A DNA stretch of 42,751 nucleotides, from IMG/VR virus record IMGVR_UViG_3300035698_012139, positions 1 to 42,751 of that record, one strand, 5' to 3'. A model generated the notes under the pieces. The model saw only the letters and a list, made by a program, of their open reading frames with translations. It made no database searches and had not been told where the DNA came from. Of this stretch, positions 8,034-16,757 are shown in pieces. The stretch's first letter is position 1. Every line of letters begins with the position of its first letter. A program made the translations under genes and the position numbers. The DNA comes from a virus.

Positions 8034-8362
8034 TGGGCGAGGTCGTCATCGTATGCGGTGGTCGAAACTACCGGGACAAGGCGTCCCTGTATGAGTTCAT
8101 GGATTCGCTCGATCCCATCTCGACCGTGGTGACCGGGGCCGCGCGCGGCGCTGATTTGATGGCGGACGAGTGGGCGCAAGACCGCCTCCTCTCCCGCGTC
8201 ATCGTTCCGGCGAACTGGGACGGCGAGGGCCGAGGTGCCGGGTTCAGCCGAAACGAACGGATGATCCGGCTCATCCAGCCGATCCACCGCGTCGCGGCGT
8301 TTCCGGGTGGCAACGGCACCCAGCACATGATCCGAACAGCCCGCGACCGGAACGTCCGGTGA
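8033..8362 (+). CDS. SLOG-family (DUF2493/YspA-like) nucleotide-binding protein
   Basis: This 109-residue protein has the SLOG Rossmann-like pattern: VVIVCGGRNYRDK at the N-terminus, VVTGAARGADLMADEWA in the middle and FPGGNGTQHMIRTA near the end. SLOG proteins bind nucleotides or nucleotide-derived ligands. Stand-alone DUF2493 proteins are frequent in phages and often of unknown role, some near conflict systems. ATG 8033 overlaps the previous stop (TGATG). Confidence 0.85.
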   Translation: MGEVVIVCGGRNYRDKASLYEFMDSLDPISTVVTGAARGADLMADEWAQDRLLSRVIVPANWDGEGRGAGFSRNERMIRLIQPIHRVAAFPGGNGTQHMIRTARDRNVR

Positions 8363-8400
8363 CAATCTTCAACCCGGAGATGTGGGGGATGCTGTCGTGA
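8359..8400 (+). CDS. 13-codon micro-ORF coupling two genes
   Basis: GTG at 8359 shares GTGA with the SLOG stop, and the TGA at 8398-8400 shares GTGA with the likely terminase start at 8397. The 13-residue product (MTIFNPEMWGMLS) has no recognisable function. Overlaps at both ends suggest a relay cistron that carries ribosomes from the SLOG gene to the terminase. Expression is unproven. Confidence 0.3.
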   Translation: MTIFNPEMWGMLS

Positions 8401-10490
8401 GCGCGCCCTTCGGTAGCCTGGAGCAGATGGTGCTGGCGACCGCTGAGGCGGTGCGCCCGCCGGAACGACTTACCGTCGCAGAGGCCGCCGAGAAATACCG
8501 CTATATCAACAACCCCGGCTCCTATGTCGGCAAGTTCAAGAACTCTGTCACGCCGTACCTGGTGCAGCCGATGGAGACGTTGTCCTCGGTGGACTTCACC
8601 GGCATGATCTTTGTCGGCCCGGCCCAAAGCGGCAAGAGCGACATGAGCCTGAACTGGCAGACGTACTCCGTCGTCTGCGATCCTGCCGATTTCATGCACA
8701 TCGACAAGGCCCAGGCCTCGGCCCGGGACTGGTATCAGCGCCGCGTGGAAAAGCTGTTCCGGGACACCAAGGCCGTGAAAGAACGGCTAATGCCCGGCGC
8801 GCACCACCAGTCCACATACTCGACGCGATTCACCTCCGGCATGCTCTACACGCTTTCCTGGCCGACCGTGAACGAACTGTCGGGTAAAGCGGTGGGCCGC
8901 CTCTGGCTCGCAGACTACGACCGGATGGACGAGGACGTGGGCGGAGAAGGTTCGCCCTACGACCTGGCCACGCAGCGCATGAAATCCTTTGGCCGGTTCG
9001 GCATGTGCGCCGCCGAGTCCTCGCCTTCGCGGGTCATCACCAACTCGCGTTGGCTGCCGCAGCACCCGCACCAGGCTCCGCCGACGACGGGTATCCTCGC
9101 CCTCTACAACCGAGGCGACATGCGGCGCTGGTACTGGCCGTGCCTCGCTTGCGGGGTTCCCTTTGAGCCGGATTTCAAGCTGTTCGATTGGCCCGACTGC
9201 GGTGAGGACCTGCTGGCGTCCGCCGAGCAGGTGGTGATGAAGTGCCCGCACTGCGATCACGCCTACCGGGACACGACCCACGATGAGTCCAACACCCCCG
9301 GCAAGCGTGGGATGAACCAGCGCGGGTTCTGGCTCCGCTCTGGCGAAGTCTACGACGCGGAGACCGGCGAGATCACCGGGACACCCATGCGATCCCGAAT
9401 CGCGTCGTTCTGGCTGAAAGGCCCGGCAGCGACGTTCGCGGACTGGACCGATATGACGCTCAAGTACCTCAAGGCGGTGCAGGAGTACGAGAACACCGGG
9501 TCCGAGGAAGCCCTGAAAACCACGACCAACACCGACCAGGGAGACGCCTACCTGCCCGCCGGAATCGAGGCCGAGCGTCTGCCGGAGGAGTTGAAAGCCC
9601 GCGCGCAAAACCTCGGCGACCGTGTGGTCCCGCCGGGCGTTCGGTTCCTGATCGCGACGATTGACGTGCAGGGCAACCGGACGGGCCGGTTCGAGTGCCA
9701 AATCCACGGCGTAATGCCGCACGGGGACATAGTGCCCATCGACCGGTTCAAGATCAGGAAGTCCGCCCGGCTGGATGAAGACGACGACCCCTTGCCCTTG
9801 AACCCCGGCTCCTACGTCGAGGACTGGCACCTGCTGATCGACAAGGTTCTGCTCAAGACGTACCCGCTCGGGGACAAGTCCGGTCGGTTGATGCAGATTC
9901 GCATGATGGCCGTAGACTCCGGCGGCGCGGACGGCGTGACCGCGAACGCCTATGAGTTCTACAGGCAGTTGAAAAAGGACGGGCGGAACCTGCACCGCCG
10001 CGTCCAGTTGCTCAAGGGTGAACCGCGCGACACCGCGCCTCTCGTGAGGATCGACTACCCTGACGCCGAGCGGAAAGACCGCCGTGCCCAAGCGCGCGGC
10101 GAAGTCCCTGTGATGTTCATCTGTTCCAACAAGATCAAGGACATGGTGAACAACATGCTGAACCGGACTGACCCCGGCGGCGGCATGGTCTACTTCCCGG
10201 ATTGGCTGCCCGATTGGTGGTATGTGGAACTCACGGCGGAGACCAAAACCGCGAAGGGCTGGAAGAACCCCGGCAACGCGCGCAACGAGGCGTGGGACCT
10301 TCTCTGCTACGCGATTGCGCTGCTCTACTCGTCGCGTATCCGGTTCCAGCACATCGACTGGGAGAACCCACCATCTTGGGCCGCAGAGTGGGATGACAAC
10401 GACATGGTGTGTCCTGCCTCCAACTTTCGGTTTGAACTTCAACCAAAAGGTGATAGTAAATTGCGAGACCTGGCGGAACAACTGGGCTGA
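8397..10490 (+). CDS. Terminase large subunit, lambda GpA family
   Basis: This 697-residue DNA-packaging motor cuts concatemers and translocates DNA into the prohead. The Walker A is GPAQSGKS (about 74-81), and an acidic LWLADYDRMDED lies near 169-180. Two CxxC pairs (CLAC and CPHC, about 248-285) form a probable zinc finger. The C-terminal nuclease has aspartates in ATIDVQGN (about 423), MMAVDSGG (about 506) and NEAWDLLCYA (about 630). GTG at 8397 is preferred because GGGGGA lies 7 nt upstream; the GTG at 8382 has its GGAG too close. It is the GpA-type neighbour of the DUF1441 protein. Confidence 0.93.
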   Translation: MSAPFGSLEQMVLATAEAVRPPERLTVAEAAEKYRYINNPGSYVGKFKNSVTPYLVQPMETLSSVDFTGMIFVGPAQSGKSDMSLNWQTYSVVCDPADFMHIDKAQASARDWYQRRVEKLFRDTKAVKERLMPGAHHQSTYSTRFTSGMLYTLSWPTVNELSGKAVGRLWLADYDRMDEDVGGEGSPYDLATQRMKSFGRFGMCAAESSPSRVITNSRWLPQHPHQAPPTTGILALYNRGDMRRWYWPCLACGVPFEPDFKLFDWPDCGEDLLASAEQVVMKCPHCDHAYRDTTHDESNTPGKRGMNQRGFWLRSGEVYDAETGEITGTPMRSRIASFWLKGPAATFADWTDMTLKYLKAVQEYENTGSEEALKTTTNTDQGDAYLPAGIEAERLPEELKARAQNLGDRVVPPGVRFLIATIDVQGNRTGRFECQIHGVMPHGDIVPIDRFKIRKSARLDEDDDPLPLNPGSYVEDWHLLIDKVLLKTYPLGDKSGRLMQIRMMAVDSGGADGVTANAYEFYRQLKKDGRNLHRRVQLLKGEPRDTAPLVRIDYPDAERKDRRAQARGEVPVMFICSNKIKDMVNNMLNRTDPGGGMVYFPDWLPDWWYVELTAETKTAKGWKNPGNARNEAWDLLCYAIALLYSSRIRFQHIDWENPPSWAAEWDDNDMVCPASNFRFELQPKGDSKLRDLAEQLG

Positions 10491-10501
10491 CGGAGAGCAA
10501 C

Positions 10502-10714
10502 GTGACCAACGCCGAAAAACTCACCGACGCAAAAACGCAATACCACCTGCTCGTCTCCGGGCAGGCTGCGAAAGTGTTTGTCGATCAGAACGGAGAGCGC
10601 ATCGAGTACGTCGCGGCCAACGCCGACAGGCTGTTGCGCTACATCGGCACCCTGGATCGCCTGGTCAACCCGACCGACAGCAACGCGCTGGCCCCGATGC
10701 GGATTCTGATGTGA
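10502..10714 (+). CDS. gpW-like head-tail connector
   Basis: This 70-residue protein has the gpW pattern: a helical start (LTDAKTQYHLLVSGQ), a short beta hairpin (AKVFVDQNGERIEYV) and a second helix (NADRLLRYIGTLDRLV). In lambda, gpW stabilises filled heads before tails join. It lies between terminase and portal exactly as lambda W does, and shares TGATG with the portal gene. Confidence 0.85.
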   Translation: MTNAEKLTDAKTQYHLLVSGQAAKVFVDQNGERIEYVAANADRLLRYIGTLDRLVNPTDSNALAPMRILM

Positions 10715-12405
10715 TGCTGGATAACGAAGCCCTGGAGATGCTGGGCGAAACACCGGAGACCCCGAGAATCGTGGCGTTCGACCGCGAAGTTCGTGAGATG
10801 CTGGGCGAGACCCTTCCTGACGAAAAAGCGATGGTCGGTGGTGCCTACGACGCGGTCAAGCGCAATGACCGGACGATGGCGCTGTGGAACCCGCCGCTGC
10901 GATCCGCTGATCGGGACATCATGCCCGACAAGAAGGGTCTCGACGCCCGCGCTCGCGATGTCATGCAGAACGACGCGTACGTCAAAGGCGGCGCGACGAT
11001 CTACCAGGACAGCATCGTTGGCTCCCTTTACGCGCTGAACGCCAAGCCTGCCCTTCGGGTTCTCGGCAAGTCCGTTTTCGATGACACCTGGGAGACCGAG
11101 TTCCAAGAGGAAGCCGAGGAGCGGTTCACGCTCTGGGCGGAATCGCCGGAGAACTGGGTGGACGCCTCGCGTCGGCAGACCTTCACGGAGATGGTCCGCC
11201 TGGCCACCGGAGTCCACGTCGCAGCCGGGGAGTCCCTGGCGTCGGTCGAGTGGCTGCGCGGCGGAGGTCGTCCGTTCAGCACGGCGATCCAATTCGTGGA
11301 CACCGACCGGCTCTCGAACCCTCCGCAGATGATGTTCGACCCCCGGGTCGTCGGCGGCGTCGAGAAGGACGCCTACGGCGCGGCCAAAGCGTACCATTTC
11401 CGCATGGTCCACCCTTCGGACTACTCGGTCACCGGAGAGAACTACAAGTGGCGTCGGGTCCCGGCCCGAAAGCCGTGGGGCCGTCTCCAGGTCCTTCACA
11501 TCTTCGAACGGACGCGCCCCGACCAGACGCGCGGCATCTCCGCGATGGTGTCGGCGCTCAAAGAAATTCGGATCACCAAGCAGTTCCGCGACGTGGCGCT
11601 GCAACAGGCGGTGGTCAACGCGACCTACGCGGCCAGCATCGAGTCCGATCTACCGAGCGCGGACGTGTTCGCGTCCCTCGGCGGCCAAGACAACCCGGCA
11701 GCGGCGATGGAAGCCTGGTCGGAAAACTACCTCGGCCAGATCGCAGCCTACACAGGCGGCGCGAAGAACCTGACGCTCGACGGCGTGAAGATTCCGCACC
11801 TGTTCCCGGGCACCAAACTTAACCTGCACCAGGCAGGCAAAGGTGCCCCGCTCGGCCAGGATTTCGAGCAGTCGCTTCTGCGCTACATCGCGGCCTCGCT
11901 GAACATCAGCTACGAGCAGCTTTCCAAGGATTACTCGGAGACCAACTACTCCAGCGCCCGCGCTGCGATGGCCGAGACCTGGAAGCACATGGACGCCATC
12001 AAGCGCATGGTCGCCGACCGGTTCGCCACCTCGGTCTACCGTCTGTGGCTGGAGGAGGTCGTCAACAAGAACCTGCTCGACACGATGCCTGCGGTCGCCA
12101 AGCAGCGCGGCTGGTTGTACGAGGCGCAGCGCCTTGACGCTCTGTCGCGTTGCGACTGGATCGGCGCATCGCGCGGCCAGATTGACGAACTGAAAGAGAC
12201 TCAGGCCGCGATCCTGCGTCTTCGCCACGGCCTGTCCACCCTGGAGATCGAATCCGGTCGCCTCGGCCAGGACTGGCGCGCCCTCACCCGGCAGCAGAAA
12301 CGTGAGATGGAAGCCCGCGTAGCCGCAGGGCTGCCCTTGTCGGTCGAAGACAACACGGTCAACGCGATCAGCGGCGACCCCCGCGAGCAAGACGGAGACA
12401 AATAG
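10714..12405 (+). CDS. Portal protein, lambda gpB family
   Basis: This 563-residue dodecameric portal forms the vertex for packaging and tail attachment. ATG 10714 overlaps the gpW stop and gives a start (MLDNEALEMLGET) after which family-like sequence follows: NDAYVKGGATIYQDSIVGSL, LQVLHIFERTRPDQTRGIS and YEQLSKDYSETNYSSARAAM, the last being strongly typical of lambda-type portals. Length fits gpB (533 aa). The stop is directly followed by the protease gene. Confidence 0.93.
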   Translation: MLDNEALEMLGETPETPRIVAFDREVREMLGETLPDEKAMVGGAYDAVKRNDRTMALWNPPLRSADRDIMPDKKGLDARARDVMQNDAYVKGGATIYQDSIVGSLYALNAKPALRVLGKSVFDDTWETEFQEEAEERFTLWAESPENWVDASRRQTFTEMVRLATGVHVAAGESLASVEWLRGGGRPFSTAIQFVDTDRLSNPPQMMFDPRVVGGVEKDAYGAAKAYHFRMVHPSDYSVTGENYKWRRVPARKPWGRLQVLHIFERTRPDQTRGISAMVSALKEIRITKQFRDVALQQAVVNATYAASIESDLPSADVFASLGGQDNPAAAMEAWSENYLGQIAAYTGGAKNLTLDGVKIPHLFPGTKLNLHQAGKGAPLGQDFEQSLLRYIAASLNISYEQLSKDYSETNYSSARAAMAETWKHMDAIKRMVADRFATSVYRLWLEEVVNKNLLDTMPAVAKQRGWLYEAQRLDALSRCDWIGASRGQIDELKETQAAILRLRHGLSTLEIESGRLGQDWRALTRQQKREMEARVAAGLPLSVEDNTVNAISGDPREQDGDK

Positions 12406-12406
12406 G

Positions 12407-13729
12407 ATGCTGCGGACCCCAGACCTGGGCCACATGCTGCTCAACGCCGAGCGCGTCGAATGGGCGGAGCAGACCGTGGCCGCGATGATGTCGCCTGCTG
12501 CGGACGCTCGCAGGGCCGAGATGATGGCCTACCACGAAGACGCCGACGCTGAGAACGATTTCTGGCGGAACGACGAACACTGGGCGCGTCCATACAACGT
12601 CGTGAACGGCACTCTCCTGATCCCTGTCCAAGGGATTCTGATGCACGGTTTCCCGTACCAGTTCGATGACATGGCGACCGGCTACGAGTACATCTGGGCG
12701 GCTGTTGTACGCGGGTTGAAAGACCCGGAGGTGAAACGGTTCGCGCTGGTGACGAACTCCCCCGGCGGCGACGTGACCGGTTTGTTCGACTTGGTGGATT
12801 TCCTCTACGAGGCCGCCCAGGAAAAACCGTTCATCGGAATCGCGGATGAGCATGCCTACTCGGCGGCGTACGCGATCATCTCGGTCGCCAAAGAGATCAC
12901 GGTCGCTCGCACGGGCGGCGTGGGCAGCATCGGCGTTCTGACCACACACACCGAGATCAGCGGCGCGCTTGCGCAGCGCGGGATCACGAAGACCCATATC
13001 TTCTCGGGCGCACAGAAGACCGACGGCAACTCGACCGAGCCGCTGTCCGACCGGGCCAAGGCGCACATGCAAGAGCGCGCCGATTATCTCTACGGTATTT
13101 TCGTTGCCATCGTGGCGCGGAACAGGGGGATGGACGAAGCAGCGGTGCGCGACACCGAGGCCGCGACCTACTTGCCCCCGCAAGCAATCGAAGCAGGTCT
13201 CGCGGACAAGATCGGCACTTTCGATGACACCATGTCTGCACTGGTCGAGACGACCAACAACCAAGAAAGGGACTACCACATGTCGAAAGACAAACTGCCC
13301 AGTGACCAGGCCGCTCTCGATGCACTCCTGGAAACTGCCCGCGCCGAAGGCGCTGCTACGGCCACAGCCACGGCGAACGAAACTTCCACGACCGCTGCTG
13401 CGGACGGCGCGAAGGCCGAGCGTACCCGGATCAGCACGATCCAGGGCAGCGAAGCCGCCAAGACCCGCCCGGCTGCGACCGCCCACGCTGTCAAGAGCGG
13501 CATGACCGTCGAAGACGCCGAGGCGTTTCTGGCCGGGATGCCCTCGGAGAAAACCGAGACGCAGGAATCCGGCGCGACGTTCGAGGCTGCGATGAATGGG
13601 ACCGAGAACCCGAACCTGGGTGAAGGCGAAGATGGCGGCAGCAAGGATGACAAGAAAGACAAGGCCGCAGCGGTCGTGTCGCGCGTCCAGGCCCTCGGTC
13701 TTTCGGGGTTCAAGCCAGCCAAGGCCTGA
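12407..13729 (+). CDS. Prohead protease, S49 (gpC-like) with C-terminal scaffold
   Basis: The 440-residue protein has an S49/ClpP-fold protease domain (about 60-285). The likely nucleophile is S152 (EHAYSAAY) and the general base K204 (GAQKTDGN), the SppA-like Ser-Lys pair. NSPGGDVTG and TGGVGSIGV are further S49 landmarks. The C-terminal 149 residues are charged, Ala-rich and scaffold-like, as in lambda gpC. The protease matures the prohead by cleaving scaffold and portal. An internal start at 13280 probably yields the free scaffold. Confidence 0.92.
   Translation: MLRTPDLGHMLLNAERVEWAEQTVAAMMSPAADARRAEMMAYHEDADAENDFWRNDEHWARPYNVVNGTLLIPVQGILMHGFPYQFDDMATGYEYIWAAVVRGLKDPEVKRFALVTNSPGGDVTGLFDLVDFLYEAAQEKPFIGIADEHAYSAAYAIISVAKEITVARTGGVGSIGVLTTHTEISGALAQRGITKTHIFSGAQKTDGNSTEPLSDRAKAHMQERADYLYGIFVAIVARNRGMDEAAVRDTEAATYLPPQAIEAGLADKIGTFDDTMSALVETTNNQERDYHMSKDKLPSDQAALDALLETARAEGAATATATANETSTTAAADGAKAERTRISTIQGSEAAKTRPAATAHAVKSGMTVEDAEAFLAGMPSEKTETQESGATFEAAMNGTENPNLGEGEDGGSKDDKKDKAAAVVSRVQALGLSGFKPAKA
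13280..13729 (+). CDS. Nested scaffold protein (Nu3-like), internal start
   Basis: Within the protease gene, ATG 13280 is in frame and follows an AGAAAGG ribosome-binding site (about 13264-13270) at workable spacing. The product (MSKDKLPSDQAALDAL onward, 149 residues) is hydrophilic and Ala/Thr/Lys-rich with a conserved-looking C-terminal end (VVSRVQALGLSGFKP), the profile of lambda Nu3. Lambda makes Nu3 in just this way from the 3' part of C. Confidence 0.6.
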   Translation: MSKDKLPSDQAALDALLETARAEGAATATATANETSTTAAADGAKAERTRISTIQGSEAAKTRPAATAHAVKSGMTVEDAEAFLAGMPSEKTETQESGATFEAAMNGTENPNLGEGEDGGSKDDKKDKAAAVVSRVQALGLSGFKPAKA

Positions 13730-13749
13730 TCCGTTTTTCTGAAACTATC

Positions 13750-13769
13750 TTCATCTGAAAGGTGAAACT
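13750..13769 (+). promoter_or_regulatory. AGGTGAA dyad before the decoration gene
   Basis: TTCATCT-GAA-AGGTGAA is an imperfect palindrome (7-3-7) in the 59-bp gap after the protease. It is not the ribosome-binding site, since ACGGAGAC lies closer to the ATG at 13789. The same motif with one changed spacer base recurs at 17265. It is probably a promoter or operator feeding the head genes. Confidence 0.55.
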
Positions 13770-13788
13770 CAACCTACGGAGACCTTAA

Positions 13789-14190
13789 ATGGCTACTATC
13801 CCTAACCAATACGCCGACCCGGGGCGGGCCGCTTTCGAAGAACTGGACACTTACACCCAGACCTTCCTGCTGGCCGGCAACCACCCCGAGTTGTCGCAAC
13901 CGTTCAGCTACCCGTGCGCGGCTGGCGCGTCCATCGAGCAGTTCGCGGTCGTCGGCCTGGATGTCTCGGGCGACCTGACCCTCGCCACCTTCGACAAGGT
14001 GGTCCAGGCCATCGGCGTCGTGGCGCAGTCGTTCGACAACGCCGCCGTTGGCACCGCTCCGGTGTTCTACCAGGGCGCATTCAACATCGACGCGCTTGTG
14101 TGGGACGCCTCGTTCGACACTGACGCGAAGAAGTTGGCCGCCTTCGCAGGCGCTCCGACCCCCACCCAGATCATCTGCGCAAAACGCTAA
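13789..14190 (+). CDS. Head decoration protein, gpD-like
   Basis: This 133-residue protein sits between protease and major capsid, the lambda D position, and has the size and beta-rich composition of gpD homologues. YPCAAGASIEQFAVVGLDVSGDLTLATFD and APVFYQGAFNIDALVWD are the recognisable parts. The trimer clamps expanded capsids. It is preceded by its own AGGTGAA motif. Confidence 0.8.
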   Translation: MATIPNQYADPGRAAFEELDTYTQTFLLAGNHPELSQPFSYPCAAGASIEQFAVVGLDVSGDLTLATFDKVVQAIGVVAQSFDNAAVGTAPVFYQGAFNIDALVWDASFDTDAKKLAAFAGAPTPTQIICAKR

Positions 14191-14249
14191 ACGGAACCCC
14201 TGCCTGACCGCCGAGCGCGGAAAATGGAAATTGAGAAAGAGGACTTACC

Positions 14250-15344
14250 ATGCCCAACCCCTACGAGCTGTGGGAGACCAACACCTTCCTCGGCGTCATG
14301 CGCGCAACGGAGGCAGACCCGCTGTACTGGATGCAGTGGTTCCCGAACGAGGCGGAAACCGACGCCAACGGCTGGATCGACTTCGAAAAGATGCCGATTG
14401 AGGGCCGTTCGCTGGCTCCGTTCGTTATGCCGCTGGCGCGCGGTGCGTCGGTGTACGAAGACCAGTCCACCCACTTCCGGTTCAAGCCTGCTTACCTGAA
14501 ACTGGAAGACCGGATTGACCCACTGATGCCGCTGACGCGCCGTGCAGGTATCGACCCGACCGCTTCCCAGGTTCTTTCCATGCTGGACCCGATGGAGCGT
14601 CTGGACGCGATTCGCGCCGCGATGACCGGCCAACACGTCCGCGCCATCCGCCGCACCTGGAACTACATGGCGGCCACCGCGCTGCGCGACGGTCAGATCA
14701 CCCTGGCCGCTCCCAAGTACCCGACCACGCTGGTCGATTTCCGGCGCGACGCAGGCCACACCGAAACCCTGGGTGCCGGATTCCGTTACGGCGAAGCTGG
14801 CGTGTCCATCGTGGACCACTTCCAGGCCGTTGTGGACACCATGACTTCGGCGGACTTCGGCGCGATGCCGACCCGTGCGACCATGGGCGGCGGCGTGTGG
14901 GCCGTGATGCGCAAGGACGAGGAGTTCTTGAAGCACCTCGACAAAAACTTGCGCGGCGGGAACATCACCATCGAGCGCGGCCTGGTTCCGGGCGCGGGCG
15001 AGAAGGTGTTCAAGGTCGGCGAGATGACTGTCGGTGGCGGCTCCGGTGCGACCATCGAACTGTGGGTGGACAACTCCACCTTCGTCCATCCGGTCACCAA
15101 GGTTGCGACTCGCTACATCGGCGCGGGTCAAATTCTGTTCACTGGCACCCCGGAGGCTGTCAACGGCCACCAGGCCTTCGGCGCGATCATCGACCGCGCT
15201 GCTGAGTACAAGGCGCTGCCGATCTTCCCGAAGAACTGGGTCACCCAGGGCGACGTTGAAGTCGAGTACATCACGCACAAGTCTGCGCCGCTGATGGTCC
15301 CGATCCACCCGAACGCGACCTACCTGTGTAACGCCGTCGTCTAA
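14250..15344 (+). CDS. Major capsid protein, gpE family
   Basis: This 364-residue HK97-fold capsid protein is of the lambda E type. Visible landmarks are PLARGASVYEDQ in the E-loop region, an internal QVLSMLDPMERLDAIRA helix, and MVPIHPNATYLCNAVV at the end. Length matches lambda E (341). It is preceded by an AAAGAGG ribosome-binding site. Two hairpins follow the stop. Confidence 0.93.
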   Translation: MPNPYELWETNTFLGVMRATEADPLYWMQWFPNEAETDANGWIDFEKMPIEGRSLAPFVMPLARGASVYEDQSTHFRFKPAYLKLEDRIDPLMPLTRRAGIDPTASQVLSMLDPMERLDAIRAAMTGQHVRAIRRTWNYMAATALRDGQITLAAPKYPTTLVDFRRDAGHTETLGAGFRYGEAGVSIVDHFQAVVDTMTSADFGAMPTRATMGGGVWAVMRKDEEFLKHLDKNLRGGNITIERGLVPGAGEKVFKVGEMTVGGGSGATIELWVDNSTFVHPVTKVATRYIGAGQILFTGTPEAVNGHQAFGAIIDRAAEYKALPIFPKNWVTQGDVEVEYITHKSAPLMVPIHPNATYLCNAVV

Positions 15345-15373
15345 CGGCAGCCAGGACCACCACTACCGCCTCA

Positions 15374-15408
15374 GGGGATCACCGATCCTCGGGGGCGTTC
15401 CACCCCCC
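15374..15408 (+). other. Tandem hairpins after the capsid gene
   Basis: GGATC-ACC-GATCC (15376-15388) and GGGGG-N7-CCCCC (15391-15407) follow each other in the 94-bp gap after the capsid stop. No U-run follows, so RNA stabilisation or partial attenuation is more likely than full termination. Confidence 0.4.
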
Positions 15409-15438
15409 AACAAATCCATACCGTGAGGAAGCAACCCC

Positions 15439-15771
15439 ATGTCGAAACTTGGCTACACGATCCACAAGATCACCCAAAACCCGCCCCTGGCACCCAAGGC
15501 CGTCGCGGAGTTCTCGGACGAAGCGTTCGCGGAACTGAAAAAGCTGGGCGCGATTCGCGTTCCGACCGAAGACGAAGTGGCGATGTACGAGCAGGTTCAG
15601 GCCCGGAAGTCCAAGCCTGCCGCCAAGCCCGCCGCGAAACCTGCTGCCGCGAAGAAGGTTTCCAAAGCGAGCAAACCGAAGACCGACGCTGACGCTGACG
15701 TTGCCAACGCTGCCGCTGCGGCTGCCGCGCCTGCCGCGCCTGCGTCGGAAACTGACGGCCTGCTCGACTGA
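15439..15771 (+). CDS. Head accessory protein, gpFI position
   Basis: This 110-residue protein has a structured N-terminus (MSKLGYTIHKITQNPPLAP to about 55) and a low-complexity C-terminus of Lys/Ala/Pro then Ala-rich repeats (AAKPAAKPAAAKK). It lies where lambda has FI, which aids packaging at the capsid-terminase interface. Sequence similarity to FI itself is not evident, so the role is positional inference. Confidence 0.55.
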   Translation: MSKLGYTIHKITQNPPLAPKAVAEFSDEAFAELKKLGAIRVPTEDEVAMYEQVQARKSKPAAKPAAKPAAAKKVSKASKPKTDADADVANAAAAAAAPAAPASETDGLLD

Positions 15772-15772
15772 T

Positions 15773-16147
15773 ATGAGCATCCGCGATCAGAAGAACCGCG
15801 CTAGGCGTCAACTCCACGACCGGATGGCATTTCCTGCTGTCTACGTGGACGAGGCCCGTACGGTCGAGGTGCCCTGCACGATCAGGTCACACGGCCGTAC
15901 GAAACCGTTCGGCGACATGTCGGGGTTCGACTACGCCCCTGCCGAGCGGATTGAGTCGGTTCCCGAGATCGTCTGGCTGAACGCCGTGGTCAGCCCTTCC
16001 CGAGGCGGCATGTTCTCTGTCGCCTCGGACGAAGCCTACACCGTGGAGGTCGTCTTGCTACCGGACGGCATCACGACGACGGCCCAGGTCACCCGCATGA
16101 AGCAGAGCGAAATCGACGCTGCTGCCCTGCCCGTTCCGGCCTCCTGA
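15773..16147 (+). CDS. Head-tail connector, gpFII-like position
   Basis: This 124-residue protein lies between the FI-position gene and gpZ. ATG 15773 lies one base after the previous stop. The protein is beta-rich (VEVPCTIRSHGRTKPF, IVWLNAVVSPSRGGMFSVASDEAYTVEVVLLPD), as expected for FII-like connectors that form the docking surface for the tail. Function is assigned from order and fold-like pattern. Confidence 0.6.
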   Translation: MSIRDQKNRARRQLHDRMAFPAVYVDEARTVEVPCTIRSHGRTKPFGDMSGFDYAPAERIESVPEIVWLNAVVSPSRGGMFSVASDEAYTVEVVLLPDGITTTAQVTRMKQSEIDAAALPVPAS

Positions 16148-16148
16148 C

Positions 16149-16757
16149 ATGTTGAAGCCTCGGATTGCACAATCGGGTCTGTCGTACCTCGTGGCGGTCG
16201 AGGGCCTGGAAGACGTAAACTTCGACAACGTGTCGGAACAGATCAAGCGATTCGCTTCGCAGGCCGTCAACGCCACGGCCCGACGTTATCGCACCGAATC
16301 ATCCCGCCGAATCCGTGAGCAGATCGCCTTCCCGGCGCGCTATCTCGACTCCAAGACGGACGGCAATCTGCGGATCGTACGCAACTCGACGGTGGACGCG
16401 ATGGAGGCCGTGATCGAAGGCCAGTTCCGTCCGACCAGCTTGGCCCGGTTCGTCAAAGGGGCGAAGACCGGCGGACGGAGGTCCCCCACGGTCGAGGTCG
16501 CTCCCGGCAACCGCGAGAAAATGAACCGTGCTTTCCTGATGAACCTGCGCTCGGGCAATGTCGGCCTCGCCGTGCGGCTCCGCCCCGGTGAGCGCGTCGA
16601 GAACAAGCAGCGCATGGTGCAGATGAACAACGGACTCTACCTCCTCTACGGCCCCTCGGTCGATCAGGTGTTTCGCCAGGTTGCCGACGACGTGAGCGAC
16701 GAGGCAGGCGGATACCTTGAGACTGAATTTATCCGATTGACGGAGGCGCTATCCTGA
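16149..16757 (+). CDS. Minor tail protein Z-like
   Basis: This 202-residue protein resembles lambda gpZ: an N-terminal helix with basic residues (QAVNATARRYRTESSRRIREQIAFP), a middle RPTSLARFVKGAK and a late LYLLYGPSVDQVFR, which is characteristic of gpZ/HK97 gp10-like tail-completion proteins. It likely acts at the tail terminus facing the head. It shares TGATG with the next gene. Confidence 0.75.
   Translation: MLKPRIAQSGLSYLVAVEGLEDVNFDNVSEQIKRFASQAVNATARRYRTESSRRIREQIAFPARYLDSKTDGNLRIVRNSTVDAMEAVIEGQFRPTSLARFVKGAKTGGRRSPTVEVAPGNREKMNRAFLMNLRSGNVGLAVRLRPGERVENKQRMVQMNNGLYLLYGPSVDQVFRQVADDVSDEAGGYLETEFIRLTEALS

Noticed and set aside
15600-15760. Ala/Lys/Pro-rich repeats as a CRISPR or DNA repeat array
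   Set aside because: They are low-complexity codons within one reading frame without regular spacers.
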